Origin: a virus
Length of the DNA: 34,351 nucleotides
IMG/VR virus record: IMGVR_UViG_3300023215_000813
Coordinates: 1 to 34,351 of that record
Reading direction: 5' to 3' (one strand)
Of this stretch, positions 1 through 8,800 are shown piece by piece. The notes beneath the pieces are model-generated. The model was not told the origin of the DNA, did no database searches, and saw only the letters and a list, made by a program, of their open reading frames with translations. Position numbers and translations under genes: made by a program. Each line of letters begins with the position of its first letter. Position 1 is the first letter of the stretch.

Positions 1-378
1 AGCATTTTGGAATGTCTTTTCCGTAATGTTTCCATTCTTGTCTAGGCACATTTCAACACCGATCGTTGAATAGTTGGCGTTGCCTATCTTAGAATACAGC
101 GGACGATAGCGTGAACCATCTGCATTGTATTTGCTGATTTCGTTGGCGTGATACGCAACTTCATTTAAAGGAATGATACAGAGTGCTTCAATATCATCTA
201 TAAACAGTTGAGCAGAAGCATAGGTTCCTTTTAGGTTATTAAAATAGTTCTTGTGATTGCGTGCGGTGCCACCGTTGTTGGCGGTGTAATGCATAACGAT
301 ACCATCAATACCGTTATTCCTGATACCTGGTCTTGAGTACTCATTAATATTGATATACTCGTATTTGATAAAACTCAT
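1..378 (-). CDS. N-acetylmuramoyl-L-alanine amidase endolysin (partial, 3' end outside window)
   Basis: Endolysin that cuts the amide bond between muramic acid and L-alanine in peptidoglycan, releasing phage once the holin has opened the membrane. The visible 126 residues form the start of an Amidase_2/PGRP fold. The motif IVMHYTANN (His30) supplies the first zinc ligand, followed by AYHAN (His77) and a STIGVEM strand typical of the family. The rest of the catalytic domain and any cell-wall-binding domain lie before base 1. The start is the ATG at 378, preceded by AAAGGAGG at good spacing. It is the last visible gene of the lysis cassette, downstream of the holin, but an opposite-strand gene sits between them. 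The family call is firm; substrate range cannot be judged from this fragment. Confidence 0.9.
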   Translation of the reverse strand, partial: MSFIKYEYININEYSRPGIRNNGIDGIVMHYTANNGGTARNHKNYFNNLKGTYASAQLFIDDIEALCIIPLNEVAYHANEISKYNADGSRYRPLYSKIGNANYSTIGVEMCLDKNGNITEKTFQNA

Positions 379-393
379 CGGTATTTCCTCCTT

Positions 394-417
394 TTGACAA
401 TATTTTTTTGCTATAAT
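394..417 (+). promoter_or_regulatory. Extended -10 promoter for the plus-strand zinc-ribbon gene
   Basis: A perfect -10 box TATAAT lies at 412-417 and is preceded by TG at 409-410, giving the extended -10 form TGnTATAAT. A TTGACA lies at 394-399, but only 12 bp separates it from the -10, so it is unlikely to act as a normal -35. Transcription should start near base 424, about 46 bases before the ATG at 470. The promoter points away from the amidase gene and against the late operon. Confidence 0.75.
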
Positions 418-461
418 CTCCTTATCAGCAAGTGGTCTGCTGAAATAGCCGATAAGGAGGT
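416..461 (+). promoter_or_regulatory. Inverted repeat masking the ribosome binding site on read-through RNA
   Basis: CTCCTTATC at 418-426 is the exact reverse complement of GATAAGGAG at 451-459, which contains the Shine-Dalgarno sequence of the zinc-ribbon gene. T417-G460 and A416-T461 can extend the stem to 11 pairs. A second, mutually exclusive stem TCAGCA/TGCTGA (425-430 with 438-443) lies inside. RNA started at the predicted local start site near 424 lacks most of the left arm, so the ribosome site would be free. RNA coming from further upstream would contain the full stem. The pairing is read directly; the regulatory role is inferred. Confidence 0.5.
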
Positions 462-469
462 GAAAAACA

Positions 470-673
470 ATGTTTAAATGTCCTCAATGTGGTAATCAAG
501 GAGCCTTACCACTTATGCCAACCGATGGCACAACCCATTATTTTCTACCATCAATTAATGTTGAAACTAAAGAATTGAAGCTTGATACAGGATTGCCTGT
601 AAAAGCTTATGGTTGTGTTTCTTGTCAAGCAGTATTTTTCAAAAGTGATTCCATCGGAAAAAAATTTGGTTAA
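470..673 (+). CDS. Small zinc-ribbon protein, cargo gene in the lysis cassette
   Basis: A 67-residue protein with two CxxC knuckles, CPQC (Cys4, Cys7) and CVSC (Cys49, Cys52), separated by 41 residues. This is the layout of a small treble-clef or zinc-ribbon protein. It has no membrane segment or signal peptide, so it should act in the cytoplasm, perhaps binding nucleic acid or a protein partner; the target is unknown. The ribosome site AAGGAGGTGA is close to perfect. It is transcribed on the plus strand from its own extended -10 promoter, between minus-strand genes, which is typical of a moron (cargo) gene that can be expressed in the lysogen. No convincing T-rich terminator follows; only a 7-bp hairpin at 686-712 is seen. 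Confidence 0.8.
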   Translation: MFKCPQCGNQGALPLMPTDGTTHYFLPSINVETKELKLDTGLPVKAYGCVSCQAVFFKSDSIGKKFG

Positions 674-696
674 ATAATTTATCGCATCACTCTGAG

Positions 697-930
697 TTAT
701 TCTTTGAGTGATACAGTTAGATTTTTAACTTTAATATTATCTATATCAATTTGAGCTGGCATGCCAATTGTCAGCTCTGTTAATGTGGCATTCTTTTTCA
801 TATAATCTTCCACTTCAGATACAGCATTTTGTAAATTAGAAATCGTCCAGCCTTTCTCAGTTACAAAACTAGTAACCATCTCAATAAATTCTTTTTCTTC
901 TGCTTCTAAAACAATTCTTTCTGCTTTCAT
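697..930 (-). CDS. Hypothetical 77-aa protein between holin and endolysin
   Basis: I do not recognise this protein. It is 77 residues, acidic at the start (AEEKEF), soluble, with a predicted helical first half and a beta-like second half (IDIDNIKVKNLTVSL). No membrane segment is visible, so it is not a second holin. The start at 930 has TTTGGAGGG upstream at normal spacing. It lies after the holin terminator (957-982), so its expression depends on read-through or an unseen promoter. Its position in the lysis cassette suggests a role late in infection, but nothing in the sequence proves this. Confidence 0.7.
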   Translation of the reverse strand: MKAERIVLEAEEKEFIEMVTSFVTEKGWTISNLQNAVSEVEDYMKKNATLTELTIGMPAQIDIDNIKVKNLTVSLKE

Positions 931-956
931 GTTGATCCCTCCAAATTTTTTGTATT

Positions 957-982
957 AAAAAAGAGCAACCGATCGGCTACTC
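957..982 (-). terminator. Intrinsic terminator overlapping the holin stop codon
   Basis: On the minus strand GAGTAGCC (982-975) pairs with GGTTGCTC (970-963) around a GATC loop, with two G-T wobbles, and is followed directly by six T (962-957). The holin stop codon lies inside the stem. The GGTTGCTC arm is shared with the hairpin upstream of the holin at 1524-1555. Confidence 0.8.
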
Positions 983-1474
983 CTTCTTTTCTGTAAATTC
1001 TTGGCCATCGCCATAGTCTGGAACATTTTTACTATCCAGAGCTTGGGTTTCAGATTGACCATCACCATAATCGATTTTGATTTCTGTTACTTTAGGTTTT
1101 GGATTTTCATTACTATCTTGTAATTTAGTTAGTCTTTCTTTTACCCAGTTTGGAATTGGAATCCCCAGTTGTCCAAGATTTTCAATAATTGAGATTCCAT
1201 AAACAGCGATATAGAAAAAGACGAATGCAGTTGCAAACGTCTCGAGATTCATAATCTTTAGGTACGGATAAGCAATGATCACTAAGCACACAACTAGCAT
1301 ATGCTTAACAATGCCAAGTAATCCTTTTGTACTATTAGCGTCTTTGATAAATACCCCTTTGCAAAGTCCTGTCACGATATCTCCTACCACTACCCACAAG
1401 AACAGCTGCACATAACCATTTGTCAACAACCCTCGAAATTCATTTAGTAACACTCCATTATCAATAATCACCAT
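977..1474 (-). CDS. Phage holin (phage_holin_4 / toxin-secretion type)
   Basis: Small membrane protein that forms holes in the cytoplasmic membrane at the end of infection. It has three hydrophobic segments, near residues 21-40, 52-70 and 80-97 of 165, and a long charged cytoplasmic tail. This fits the phage_holin_4_1 family, though at 165 residues it is longer than the usual 130-140. The tail carries DYGDGQ twice, separated by 15 residues. An upstream in-frame GTG at 1483 lies on top of the AAAAGGTGG ribosome site, so the ATG at 1474 is the better start. Neighbours are Tal upstream and the amidase downstream; strong hairpins flank the gene on both sides. Confidence 0.88.
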   Translation of the reverse strand: MVIIDNGVLLNEFRGLLTNGYVQLFLWVVVGDIVTGLCKGVFIKDANSTKGLLGIVKHMLVVCLVIIAYPYLKIMNLETFATAFVFFYIAVYGISIIENLGQLGIPIPNWVKERLTKLQDSNENPKPKVTEIKIDYGDGQSETQALDSKNVPDYGDGQEFTEKKE

Positions 1475-1523
1475 ATTTACCACCTTTTCTATTAATTAAG
1501 CAAAATTAGAATTCCAACAAATT

Positions 1524-1555
1524 AACAAGAGCAACCTATTCTGGCTGCTCTTGTT
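1524..1555 (-). terminator. Strong hairpin (terminator-like) between Tal-module small gene and holin
   Basis: A 13-bp stem on the minus strand joins 1555-1543 and 1536-1524 around a six-base loop (AGAATA). It overlaps the stop codon of the 66-aa gene. The following bases AATTTGTT are only moderately T-rich, so termination may be partial. The arm sequence GGTTGCTC is the same as in the terminator after the holin. Confidence 0.6.
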
Positions 1556-1736
1556 CTATCATTTGTAACATTTTTGCTTTGACTGCTTCATTTACGAAGC
1601 TGAGATCTAAATCCTCTTTCGCTAACGTCACTTCTGACTGAAAAGACATGCCTTTCTTCTTGCTCGACACTGAAACCGAATAACCAGAAACATTGCCCGC
1701 ATTGTCATAAATAAACGAGATTGATGAAATAACCAT
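1536..1736 (-). CDS. Hypothetical 66-aa protein after the tail fibre gene
   Basis: A 66-residue protein of unknown function. The first half looks beta-rich (ISSISFIYDNAGNVSGYSV) and the second half helical and acidic, ending in EQEQPE. No membrane segment is present. A strong ribosome site AAAGGAGGGG precedes the ATG at 1736, and the start is only 15 bp after the Tal stop codon, so it is co-expressed with tail genes. Genes at this position in Gram-positive siphophages are often small virion or lysis-accessory proteins. That is context only; the sequence itself does not identify it. Confidence 0.75.
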   Translation of the reverse strand: MVISSISFIYDNAGNVSGYSVSVSSKKKGMSFQSEVTLAKEDLDLSFVNEAVKAKMLQMIEQEQPE

Positions 1737-1751
1737 CTGTTCCCCTCCTTT

Positions 1752-4301
1752 CTAGATATATACCTCACCTACCGCAGTGATCCGACTGTTTCCGCTGTTA
1801 TTCGATAGCTTATACAAACGCCCGTTTTCAACTTGGAATTTTTCAGTCGCACTCCCTTCAATCCAGACTGGAACGGTAAACATTTGTGGAAACCCTTCTC
1901 TTACCTTGTCTGGAAGAATGGCAACAGCGTTGCTGGTACTTGCTCCATTGGCTGAACCATTCCAAACAAATTGATCAAATCGAATTAGAATCCTGTTCAT
2001 GTAACGTTTTAAATAGATATCACCAGCAGTCCCTTTTAATCTGGTCACTTTAAGCCATCCGGTATCATAGAGCATTTCAGCAGACAGAGATCCAGCAAAC
2101 CCTGCCTCTCGATTATTCAATTGAATCAAATCAAAAGTCATGGAAGCTGATGCGATAAGTTTTGTTTGGTCTCCAATTGAATTTCCTTCATATCTGGACA
2201 TATGGATAAATTGATCACTGATCACTTGTTCGTAGGATTGAATGATTACGCCCGATGAATTACGAATGACTCCAGCATTTCTGGTTTCTGCGTCTTTGAT
2301 GGTTAGTTCACCAATTTTTATTGTTCCATCATCGTATCTCCGTGTGTAGGGATTCGAAAACTCTGAACCAACAATCAGCGCACCTTCAACACGTTTAAAC
2401 ACGCCGTTTTCAATTTGCACATTACTTGCAATCAAGTTATCAATGGAAATCCCCCAATGTATCCATTTTGTGCCATCCCATTTATACACAGTGCTTGTTG
2501 CATCATTCGGATCTTGCCACAAATCTTCTTTTGCTGGATTAGTTGGTGGTGTGGCAGAAATGATGATCGCATCTTTTCCTTGCTGAGCGACAAGATAGAA
2601 ATAAGCACTGTAGGTATTATCCGTATATTTGAACCTTGTTCGTGTCCACATATACCAACCCGCTTTAGGTGTGGGTCTAGTCCCTGACCATCCAGATGTC
2701 GGTGGATTTACTCCATCTTGAGAAATAGCATAGCTGATTTCTTCGGCAGATACGCCTTTGCCAGGGTCACCTTTCAATGGTTCTGTTTGTTTAACGCCCT
2801 CATCATCCTCAATCGTAAGCGAGCTGTCATCGTTAATTGTGATGATAGGACTTTTCCCTGGTTCCCCTTTTTTACCATCATCGATATTGGCAACCGTCAC
2901 CTCAGCACCACCACGCACGTTCCCCGAATCGTCTGCTACTTCAAAACGAAAGACTGCCTTTTCTTCGATATCTGCAGCATTGATTGTCACTGTCTTGGTA
3001 TTTGAAAACAAGGTGCCATCTTTAAACCATTTCAGACTAAAGGTATCTGTTACATCCTTGATACCATCTCTAACACGAGCAGTTAATGTGGTACTGCCGA
3101 ATCCATTTTTGAAAGTAACTCCATCACTAGTGATGATTTCATACGTAAAGACTTTATTTGCTTCGATCAATGCTTGAACACGAGTAAGTAGAGTAGTATC
3201 CACTTCTGATTGGAGAATCTGAGCATTAGTGAATACACCTGAGTCATTACTTGGTTTATCAAAATAGATATCCAATTCGCTAACTCTCATAGTCATATTA
3301 AGTGAAGGGTTGTATGCCTCATTTAAAACTCGAACAGTATCTCCAATCTGCAAGGTTTTATCAAAGCCTTTGACAGTAACAGTGAGTGTTACTTTGGCTC
3401 TTTTCTTTAACTCCGCCAACCCCTGTCCCGCCAATACGTTCTCATTTTCTGTATCGTACTCCCAAGGATAGGAAATGTATCCTTCGCCGTTCACCTTAGA
3501 AATAAATTGATTTTTGGCTTGAACGGCTCTGATATGTGCGTCTCCTTTAGGGCTATAAAACAGCCGGTTGCCATCAGCATCCTTTTCATCAATCACGACA
3601 TTGGTAATTAAAAGACCATCTTTCCCAATGGGTTTGATCGCCGTTTTTAAATCATCTATATTTTCATGGATTTCAATGGTTTCAACATTATTGCCTAGTT
3701 CTAGAATAATGTCTTGACGATTATTCCCGATCCCTTGGTATTTATCACTATTTGCTACAAATACATTGAGAATGATGTCAAGCAAACCCCAGTGCTGATT
3801 TAATCGGGTAACAAATTCAATCTCTGCATCAAATTTTGTTGCGAGACTAAACAAGCGAGACATGATATTTGAATCTTCTGCTTCCCACTCTAATTGCAAC
3901 TTCTTATTCGACACCTCGTTGATACCCATCACTAAAGGATTGTCTCCAGTAAATAAAAACACCTTCAGGTATTCCTCAAAGCTCATCGCTTTTGTTGCCT
4001 TATATGCAGGGATTTGTTCATTACGAAGCTCTAAAGTAAGACTATCTGCTTGTATAGTTACTATTTCTTCATCCTTAACCATATCTGTAATATCGAAATG
4101 AAAGGCAGTTGCGTTATAGAAAAAAGAAATTTTATTTCCTACAACAAAATACTGGGACAATTCCGAGTTTTGCAAAATAGAACATCGAAAGAAAGCAGCT
4201 GTTCCTTGTAAAAATCTATGAAGGTTTCCGTCAAAATAGTCATCAGTCACACAGAGCAATTGGTCTTTATTATCTAAGATTGCGATTAATGGACGTTCCA
4301 T
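1752..4301 (-). CDS. Tail-associated lysin / receptor-binding tail protein (Tal, prophage endopeptidase tail family)
   Basis: An 849-residue protein at the tail tip. Residues 1 to about 370 match the Prophage_tail (gp44-like) hub fold that docks on Dit. Next comes an Ig-like segment (about 385-470), short collagen-like linkers with Gly-x-Pro-like triplets (KKGEPGK, KGDPGKG), a WQDP/W repeat segment and a C-terminal beta-rich domain ending in GEVYI. That C-terminal domain resembles receptor-binding heads, so this gene probably carries host recognition. An ATG at 4322 has no ribosome site; the ATG at 4301 has AGAGG upstream and follows the Dit stop codon by one base, so I chose it. No peptidase or lysozyme motif is obvious. 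No separate receptor-binding gene follows. Confidence 0.85.
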   Translation of the reverse strand: MERPLIAILDNKDQLLCVTDDYFDGNLHRFLQGTAAFFRCSILQNSELSQYFVVGNKISFFYNATAFHFDITDMVKDEEIVTIQADSLTLELRNEQIPAYKATKAMSFEEYLKVFLFTGDNPLVMGINEVSNKKLQLEWEAEDSNIMSRLFSLATKFDAEIEFVTRLNQHWGLLDIILNVFVANSDKYQGIGNNRQDIILELGNNVETIEIHENIDDLKTAIKPIGKDGLLITNVVIDEKDADGNRLFYSPKGDAHIRAVQAKNQFISKVNGEGYISYPWEYDTENENVLAGQGLAELKKRAKVTLTVTVKGFDKTLQIGDTVRVLNEAYNPSLNMTMRVSELDIYFDKPSNDSGVFTNAQILQSEVDTTLLTRVQALIEANKVFTYEIITSDGVTFKNGFGSTTLTARVRDGIKDVTDTFSLKWFKDGTLFSNTKTVTINAADIEEKAVFRFEVADDSGNVRGGAEVTVANIDDGKKGEPGKSPIITINDDSSLTIEDDEGVKQTEPLKGDPGKGVSAEEISYAISQDGVNPPTSGWSGTRPTPKAGWYMWTRTRFKYTDNTYSAYFYLVAQQGKDAIIISATPPTNPAKEDLWQDPNDATSTVYKWDGTKWIHWGISIDNLIASNVQIENGVFKRVEGALIVGSEFSNPYTRRYDDGTIKIGELTIKDAETRNAGVIRNSSGVIIQSYEQVISDQFIHMSRYEGNSIGDQTKLIASASMTFDLIQLNNREAGFAGSLSAEMLYDTGWLKVTRLKGTAGDIYLKRYMNRILIRFDQFVWNGSANGASTSNAVAILPDKVREGFPQMFTVPVWIEGSATEKFQVENGRLYKLSNNSGNSRITAVGEVYI

Positions 4302-4302
4302 T

Positions 4303-5814
4303 CTAAACAAACCTCTTTTCATACGTCCCGGTTATTGTCGGCGGAACGGTAGTAAATGGAGAATAGGGGAATTCAATATGATTATTACCAGGTACAAGAT
4401 ACGGAAAATTACTACCAGTGATAAAATCTTCAAGTGTTTGGATTCCGTCTCGATAGATCATGTTCATGCCATTTTCTTTGGTGATAATCACATCCGATCC
4501 AGCTGAGAATCGATTAGGTAAATTCTCCCAATACTGTGATTTCAAATCTGCAACCAACACATCCCTAAGTCCCATATTAGGAACAGCTTGTTGCGGTGTA
4601 CGATCTGCATATTGACCAGTATAGAACTGGACTCGTTTCACTTTTTTTCCTTTTAAGAAGGGGGCATTGACAGAATGATAGCCGCCATTCCAGAAAAACG
4701 TGATTTTCTCGCCTTCTTTTCTCAGATCAAACATATTTCGATTGTCATTTCTTGCTTGCGATCCATACGGGTTTGGAGGCAACCAATAAGAAGGTGTTAA
4801 GGGGATACTTTTATAAATCTTTGTGCCAGCTCCTTCATTAATCAGAAAATACACAGTAGCACTATTTCCGTTCTTGTCTCCTTTGGAAATTGCCATGCCT
4901 GCCACAAAGAGATTATTCTCGTCAACATAGGCTAATGTCCATTGACCAGTTTGCCCCATTTTTCCTGTTTCAAACCATGCCCTTCCCCACAAGTACGCAC
5001 TTTCAATCGAATTCGGAAGAATCAGTTCCTTGGCTGTTCCATACCATTTTTTTGTACCTGATTTCTTGGCATCCGCTGGGATACCACCCATCCATCCACC
5101 ATACGCAGTCGTTACCGGCATCTTGGCAACAATCGCCTTCTCTTGGTTCTCATAGAATGTCGTCGCATCCGTCCAATTGCTAAATACGCCGCCATCCTTT
5201 CCGATAATGATCTGCGCTTTTTCTCGGATCTCACCATCTGCTTCATCAACATAACCAAGTTGTGTTAGAAAGGTATTTTCATCATCATGCATCCCAATAG
5301 CACCTATAAATCCAGTTTCGGCATTATTATGGATCGTAAGTGTTAGCGGGGTTTTATCTGTTCCTTTATAATCAATATCCATCGCAAGTATTCCATTGGA
5401 ATCAACTTGAGCTGTCACGCTATTCAACGAAGTCGCGTGAGCCATACCATCCGGAACCAAAAAATTTAAAGAAACAGCCACTTCATTTTTATCATCCATT
5501 TTTCGAGTGTATTTACTATCTCCATCCAGAACGATGTTCCAATACCGATCTGGAAAGATAGACATCTCTAATCTTTTTGTTTCCCCGTTTGCTAGAAATA
5601 TACGAGCTAATTCATCTTTATAATTAGCCCATCTCGGATGGTATAAAACAAACTCCATGCTGTATACCTTGCGATCATACTCATTAGAAACGACTCTTCC
5701 CATCTTCAATTCATTGCTTATAGAAGGCAGTAAACCGAAGTCTGGAGATTCTGTAAGATCCATGTGTTTAGTTAATTCGAACCCATCAATAGTTATTTTG
5801 ATATCTGATTCCAT
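4303..5814 (-). CDS. Distal tail protein Dit with inserted carbohydrate-binding-like domain
   Basis: Hub protein joining the tail tube to the tail-tip complex. The first 140 residues fit the Sipho_tail/Dit family (KMGRVVSNEYDRKVYSMEF, then the LDGDSKYTRKMDDKNEVAV strand region). Classical Dit proteins are about 250 residues; this one has 503. The extra 250 residues (about 150-430) form a beta-rich, Trp/Gly-rich insert (GGWMGG, WGRAWFETG, WNGGYHSV) like the carbohydrate-binding modules of 'evolved' Dit proteins. The C-terminal part (NHIEFPYSPFTTVPP) returns to the Dit galectin-like domain. It lies between tape measure and Tal, the expected order. The ATG at 5814 is three bases after the tape-measure stop. 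Confidence 0.85.
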   Translation of the reverse strand: MESDIKITIDGFELTKHMDLTESPDFGLLPSISNELKMGRVVSNEYDRKVYSMEFVLYHPRWANYKDELARIFLANGETKRLEMSIFPDRYWNIVLDGDSKYTRKMDDKNEVAVSLNFLVPDGMAHATSLNSVTAQVDSNGILAMDIDYKGTDKTPLTLTIHNNAETGFIGAIGMHDDENTFLTQLGYVDEADGEIREKAQIIIGKDGGVFSNWTDATTFYENQEKAIVAKMPVTTAYGGWMGGIPADAKKSGTKKWYGTAKELILPNSIESAYLWGRAWFETGKMGQTGQWTLAYVDENNLFVAGMAISKGDKNGNSATVYFLINEGAGTKIYKSIPLTPSYWLPPNPYGSQARNDNRNMFDLRKEGEKITFFWNGGYHSVNAPFLKGKKVKRVQFYTGQYADRTPQQAVPNMGLRDVLVADLKSQYWENLPNRFSAGSDVIITKENGMNMIYRDGIQTLEDFITGSNFPYLVPGNNHIEFPYSPFTTVPPTITGTYEKRFV

Positions 5815-5817
5815 AAT

Positions 5818-8800
5818 CTATTTACCACCTACCTTATCTAACATGTTTTGACGATAGTCTCTTTGACTATTTACAACATCGGCCATTACTTTATTATTTG
5901 CCATTAGTTTGAGATTCTTAAGGCTGTTATCAAAATTCTTCATAATTTTAATTAATTGATCCAATCGATCCGTATAGTCTTGCGTATTAACAATCGTAGT
6001 TGATGTTGGCTCTACAAATGGACTCATACTTCTCAAGTTCCGAACCAATGAAGAATCTTCCGGAATACCCACGCCGTCAGCATACTTTGGAATGCCCAAG
6101 CGCCGCATGATCGATTTGGTGCGGCTTGCTTTATAAACTTTGGTTCCCCTCTTAGCATTAGGGATTAGAACATTACGTCCGACTGGAATGTACGGCTCTT
6201 TGCCTGGTTCATGTACAATTTCCTTATACAAAGGTCCGGGCTGATCATTTACGATCATATCTCCACCTTTATGAAAATTGGTTCCCTCAGCCATAAAAGC
6301 GCCAGCAGCACCGCCAATAGCAGCTCCAGCGGTAGCAACCTTTAGTGTCTTGGTTATAACAGATGGCAAATTTATGAATCTTTGTACAGCTTCTCTTGCA
6401 TTAAAAGCATTTGAACTGGCATTATCATCCGCATTCAGATATTTCCTAGCTGGATTGTTTCTTGCGAAAATATCTAGTGCTGTTCCACCTGTCCTAGCAG
6501 CTAGTTGCGCAGAAGATGAATCACCATTCAAAATCTTCTTAGCTGGATTATTCCCGTTGTAAGTATTTAGTCCGGATTCTCCTTGAAGTAATTTCTGAAT
6601 AATATCACTATTATCCCCGAATAGTTTCTTCAAAGTAGGCAGTACATTTTTGTTGTAATCATCAACAGAAATTGTTCCATCTTGGACTTTTGCCAGAATG
6701 TCCTCGTTATTACCTAACATATGTTTGACGGGATCAGGCAACTCTTTCCAAGCGTTTAAGGATTCTTCAGAAGCAAAAACCTTCGTCATCAAATCTTCGT
6801 TATTAAGCAAAATATTCTTTTGAGAGTCAGGAAGTTCCTGCCATCCTTTCCAAGACGTTTCAGAATTAAGAATCTTGAACAACAAGTCATCGTTTTCACC
6901 AAAAAATTTCTTTTCGGAATCCGGTAGTTCTTTGAATCGTCCGTACATCTCATCAGATGAATAAATTTTGGTTAACAAATCGTAGTTATCAGCATAAAGT
7001 TCTTTGGTAGTATCGGGAATTTCATCCCAGTTTTTCATTTTTTCCTCAGAGTCTTTAATCGTATTTAAGAAGTTGTAGTTCTTAGCATCTAAATCTTTGA
7101 TCTCTGGCTGATATTCATCCCACAAACCAAGTTTTAACATCGTTTCAGCCATTACCTCAGGAGTGTTTGAATAAAGAAAAGCAGTCTTTGCTTCTAATGA
7201 CAACTCATCCCATTTACCGGATTCGTCAAGTGCTTTGTACATCGTGATAGAAAATTCATCTTGCAACACAGCCTCTTTATCACTCCAAGCCATTCCATCC
7301 CAATACCCATTGGCAATAGCAGCTTCTCCAATGACTTTTTTAGCGTTGGAATCTAAGTTTGCATCATGAACTAAGACTTTCATATCATTCCATGTTTGGA
7401 TATCTTTAGTAGCTTCTGTAACTATTTCAGTCGCATTAGTTTTAACGTTTCCATCTTTATCCAAGAGTTCTAAATCATTCCAAGTTTTACCAGCTTTTGT
7501 GGTTTGATCTGCAGTCCATGCTAAGGATTTCGCGTTTTTCTTAGCGTTCTCCGATAATTTAGCAGATAGATTTGCTGAGTTTTCTAATATCTTTTGATTC
7601 TCAGCAATGAACGCTTCTGTAGTGCCAGCGGTTTGATCAATCATCTGACCGTTGGCCAATGATATCTTTTCTGCTAGTTCAGGGTATTTTTGTACTAGTA
7701 ACGCCATTTGGGCATCCAATGCATCGGTTGATGTTTCGCGCGCATCTTCGTAAAGACCGACCAGCATGTCAATTTCTTCTTTATTCAATTGACCAGTTTT
7801 CTCTAATTTACTCCTATAGTCATTAATATCTTCAGTGTAGCTGTCTTTGGTTTGTTGCCTTTGTTGTGCCAATGATTTTATCCATGCTTCAGCTTGTTCC
7901 GCTGTTGCTGCTTCAACATCACCTGTCAAGGCAGACATTACTTCTCTGCGAGCATCCGCATCAGTGATTGCTATGTTAAGATACTCTTTTGCACTTTGGG
8001 TCATAAGATCTTGAACCATTTTAGCGCCTTGGATTGTAATCTCCCCATCTTTATCAACATACTGCTGTTTGATTCGTAGAACTTCCTCATTATTGGCTTT
8101 AACAAGTTCCATTACTTTCTGGGTTTCATCAGCTTTTTCATCAAGAATCTGACCAGCTTTTTCCTGAAGTTCAGTAGGTAATAAATCAACTGCTGTTTTG
8201 TAAGCTTCTAGTTTGTTCGTAAGGTCATTCTCGATAGTTGATCCTATTAATTGGAAGTTACTCACCATTGATGCGGTATCAGTATCAAAACCTTGCGCCA
8301 TAAGATTAAATGTTCCTGATGCTTTATTTGTGTTATCCTGTACAGCTGATAGCGTAGTATCTGTAGCTTGCGTCACATCTTCTCCCCAACGTTGGACACG
8401 TTGACTAGAATTCCAAGCTTCTTCACCGAATAATTTCCATGCACCATACCCGACTGCAAGCGCACCACCAACACCAACGATACCAAGAATAAGCGGACCT
8501 AATGGACCGAGTGCAGCCGACATGGCTCCTATGCCTCCAGATCCTGCCGCCCCGCTGGCTGCAGCTCCAAATTGTGTCATGGTGCCTGACCCACCTGCTA
8601 AAGTTTTTAGAAAGTCATTGGCGGAAATATCTCCATCAATAAATGATTTTTTAACCTCATCGATAGCTTTTTTCTTGGCCATGTTTGCACTTAGATCAAT
8701 AAAGGATTTTCCTAACCCTCCAATTGTGCCGCTTAATTTTCCGGCAATTGATAACAAAGGGCCAGCGGCCGCAGTAGCAGCTATCAATTTTACGATCATC

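Noticed and set aside
394-399. TTGACA as -35 box for the zinc-ribbon gene
   Set aside because: Only 12 bp from the -10 box; the extended -10 TG motif explains promoter strength better.
686-712. Hairpin ATCACTC/GAGTGAT as terminator for the zinc-ribbon gene
   Set aside because: Stem of seven pairs with a 13-base loop and no T run on either strand; at best a weak stop.
2758-3177. 139-codon open frame on the plus strand
   Set aside because: Lies wholly inside the tail protein gene in the opposite direction, has no ribosome site, and its residue composition is unlike a real protein.
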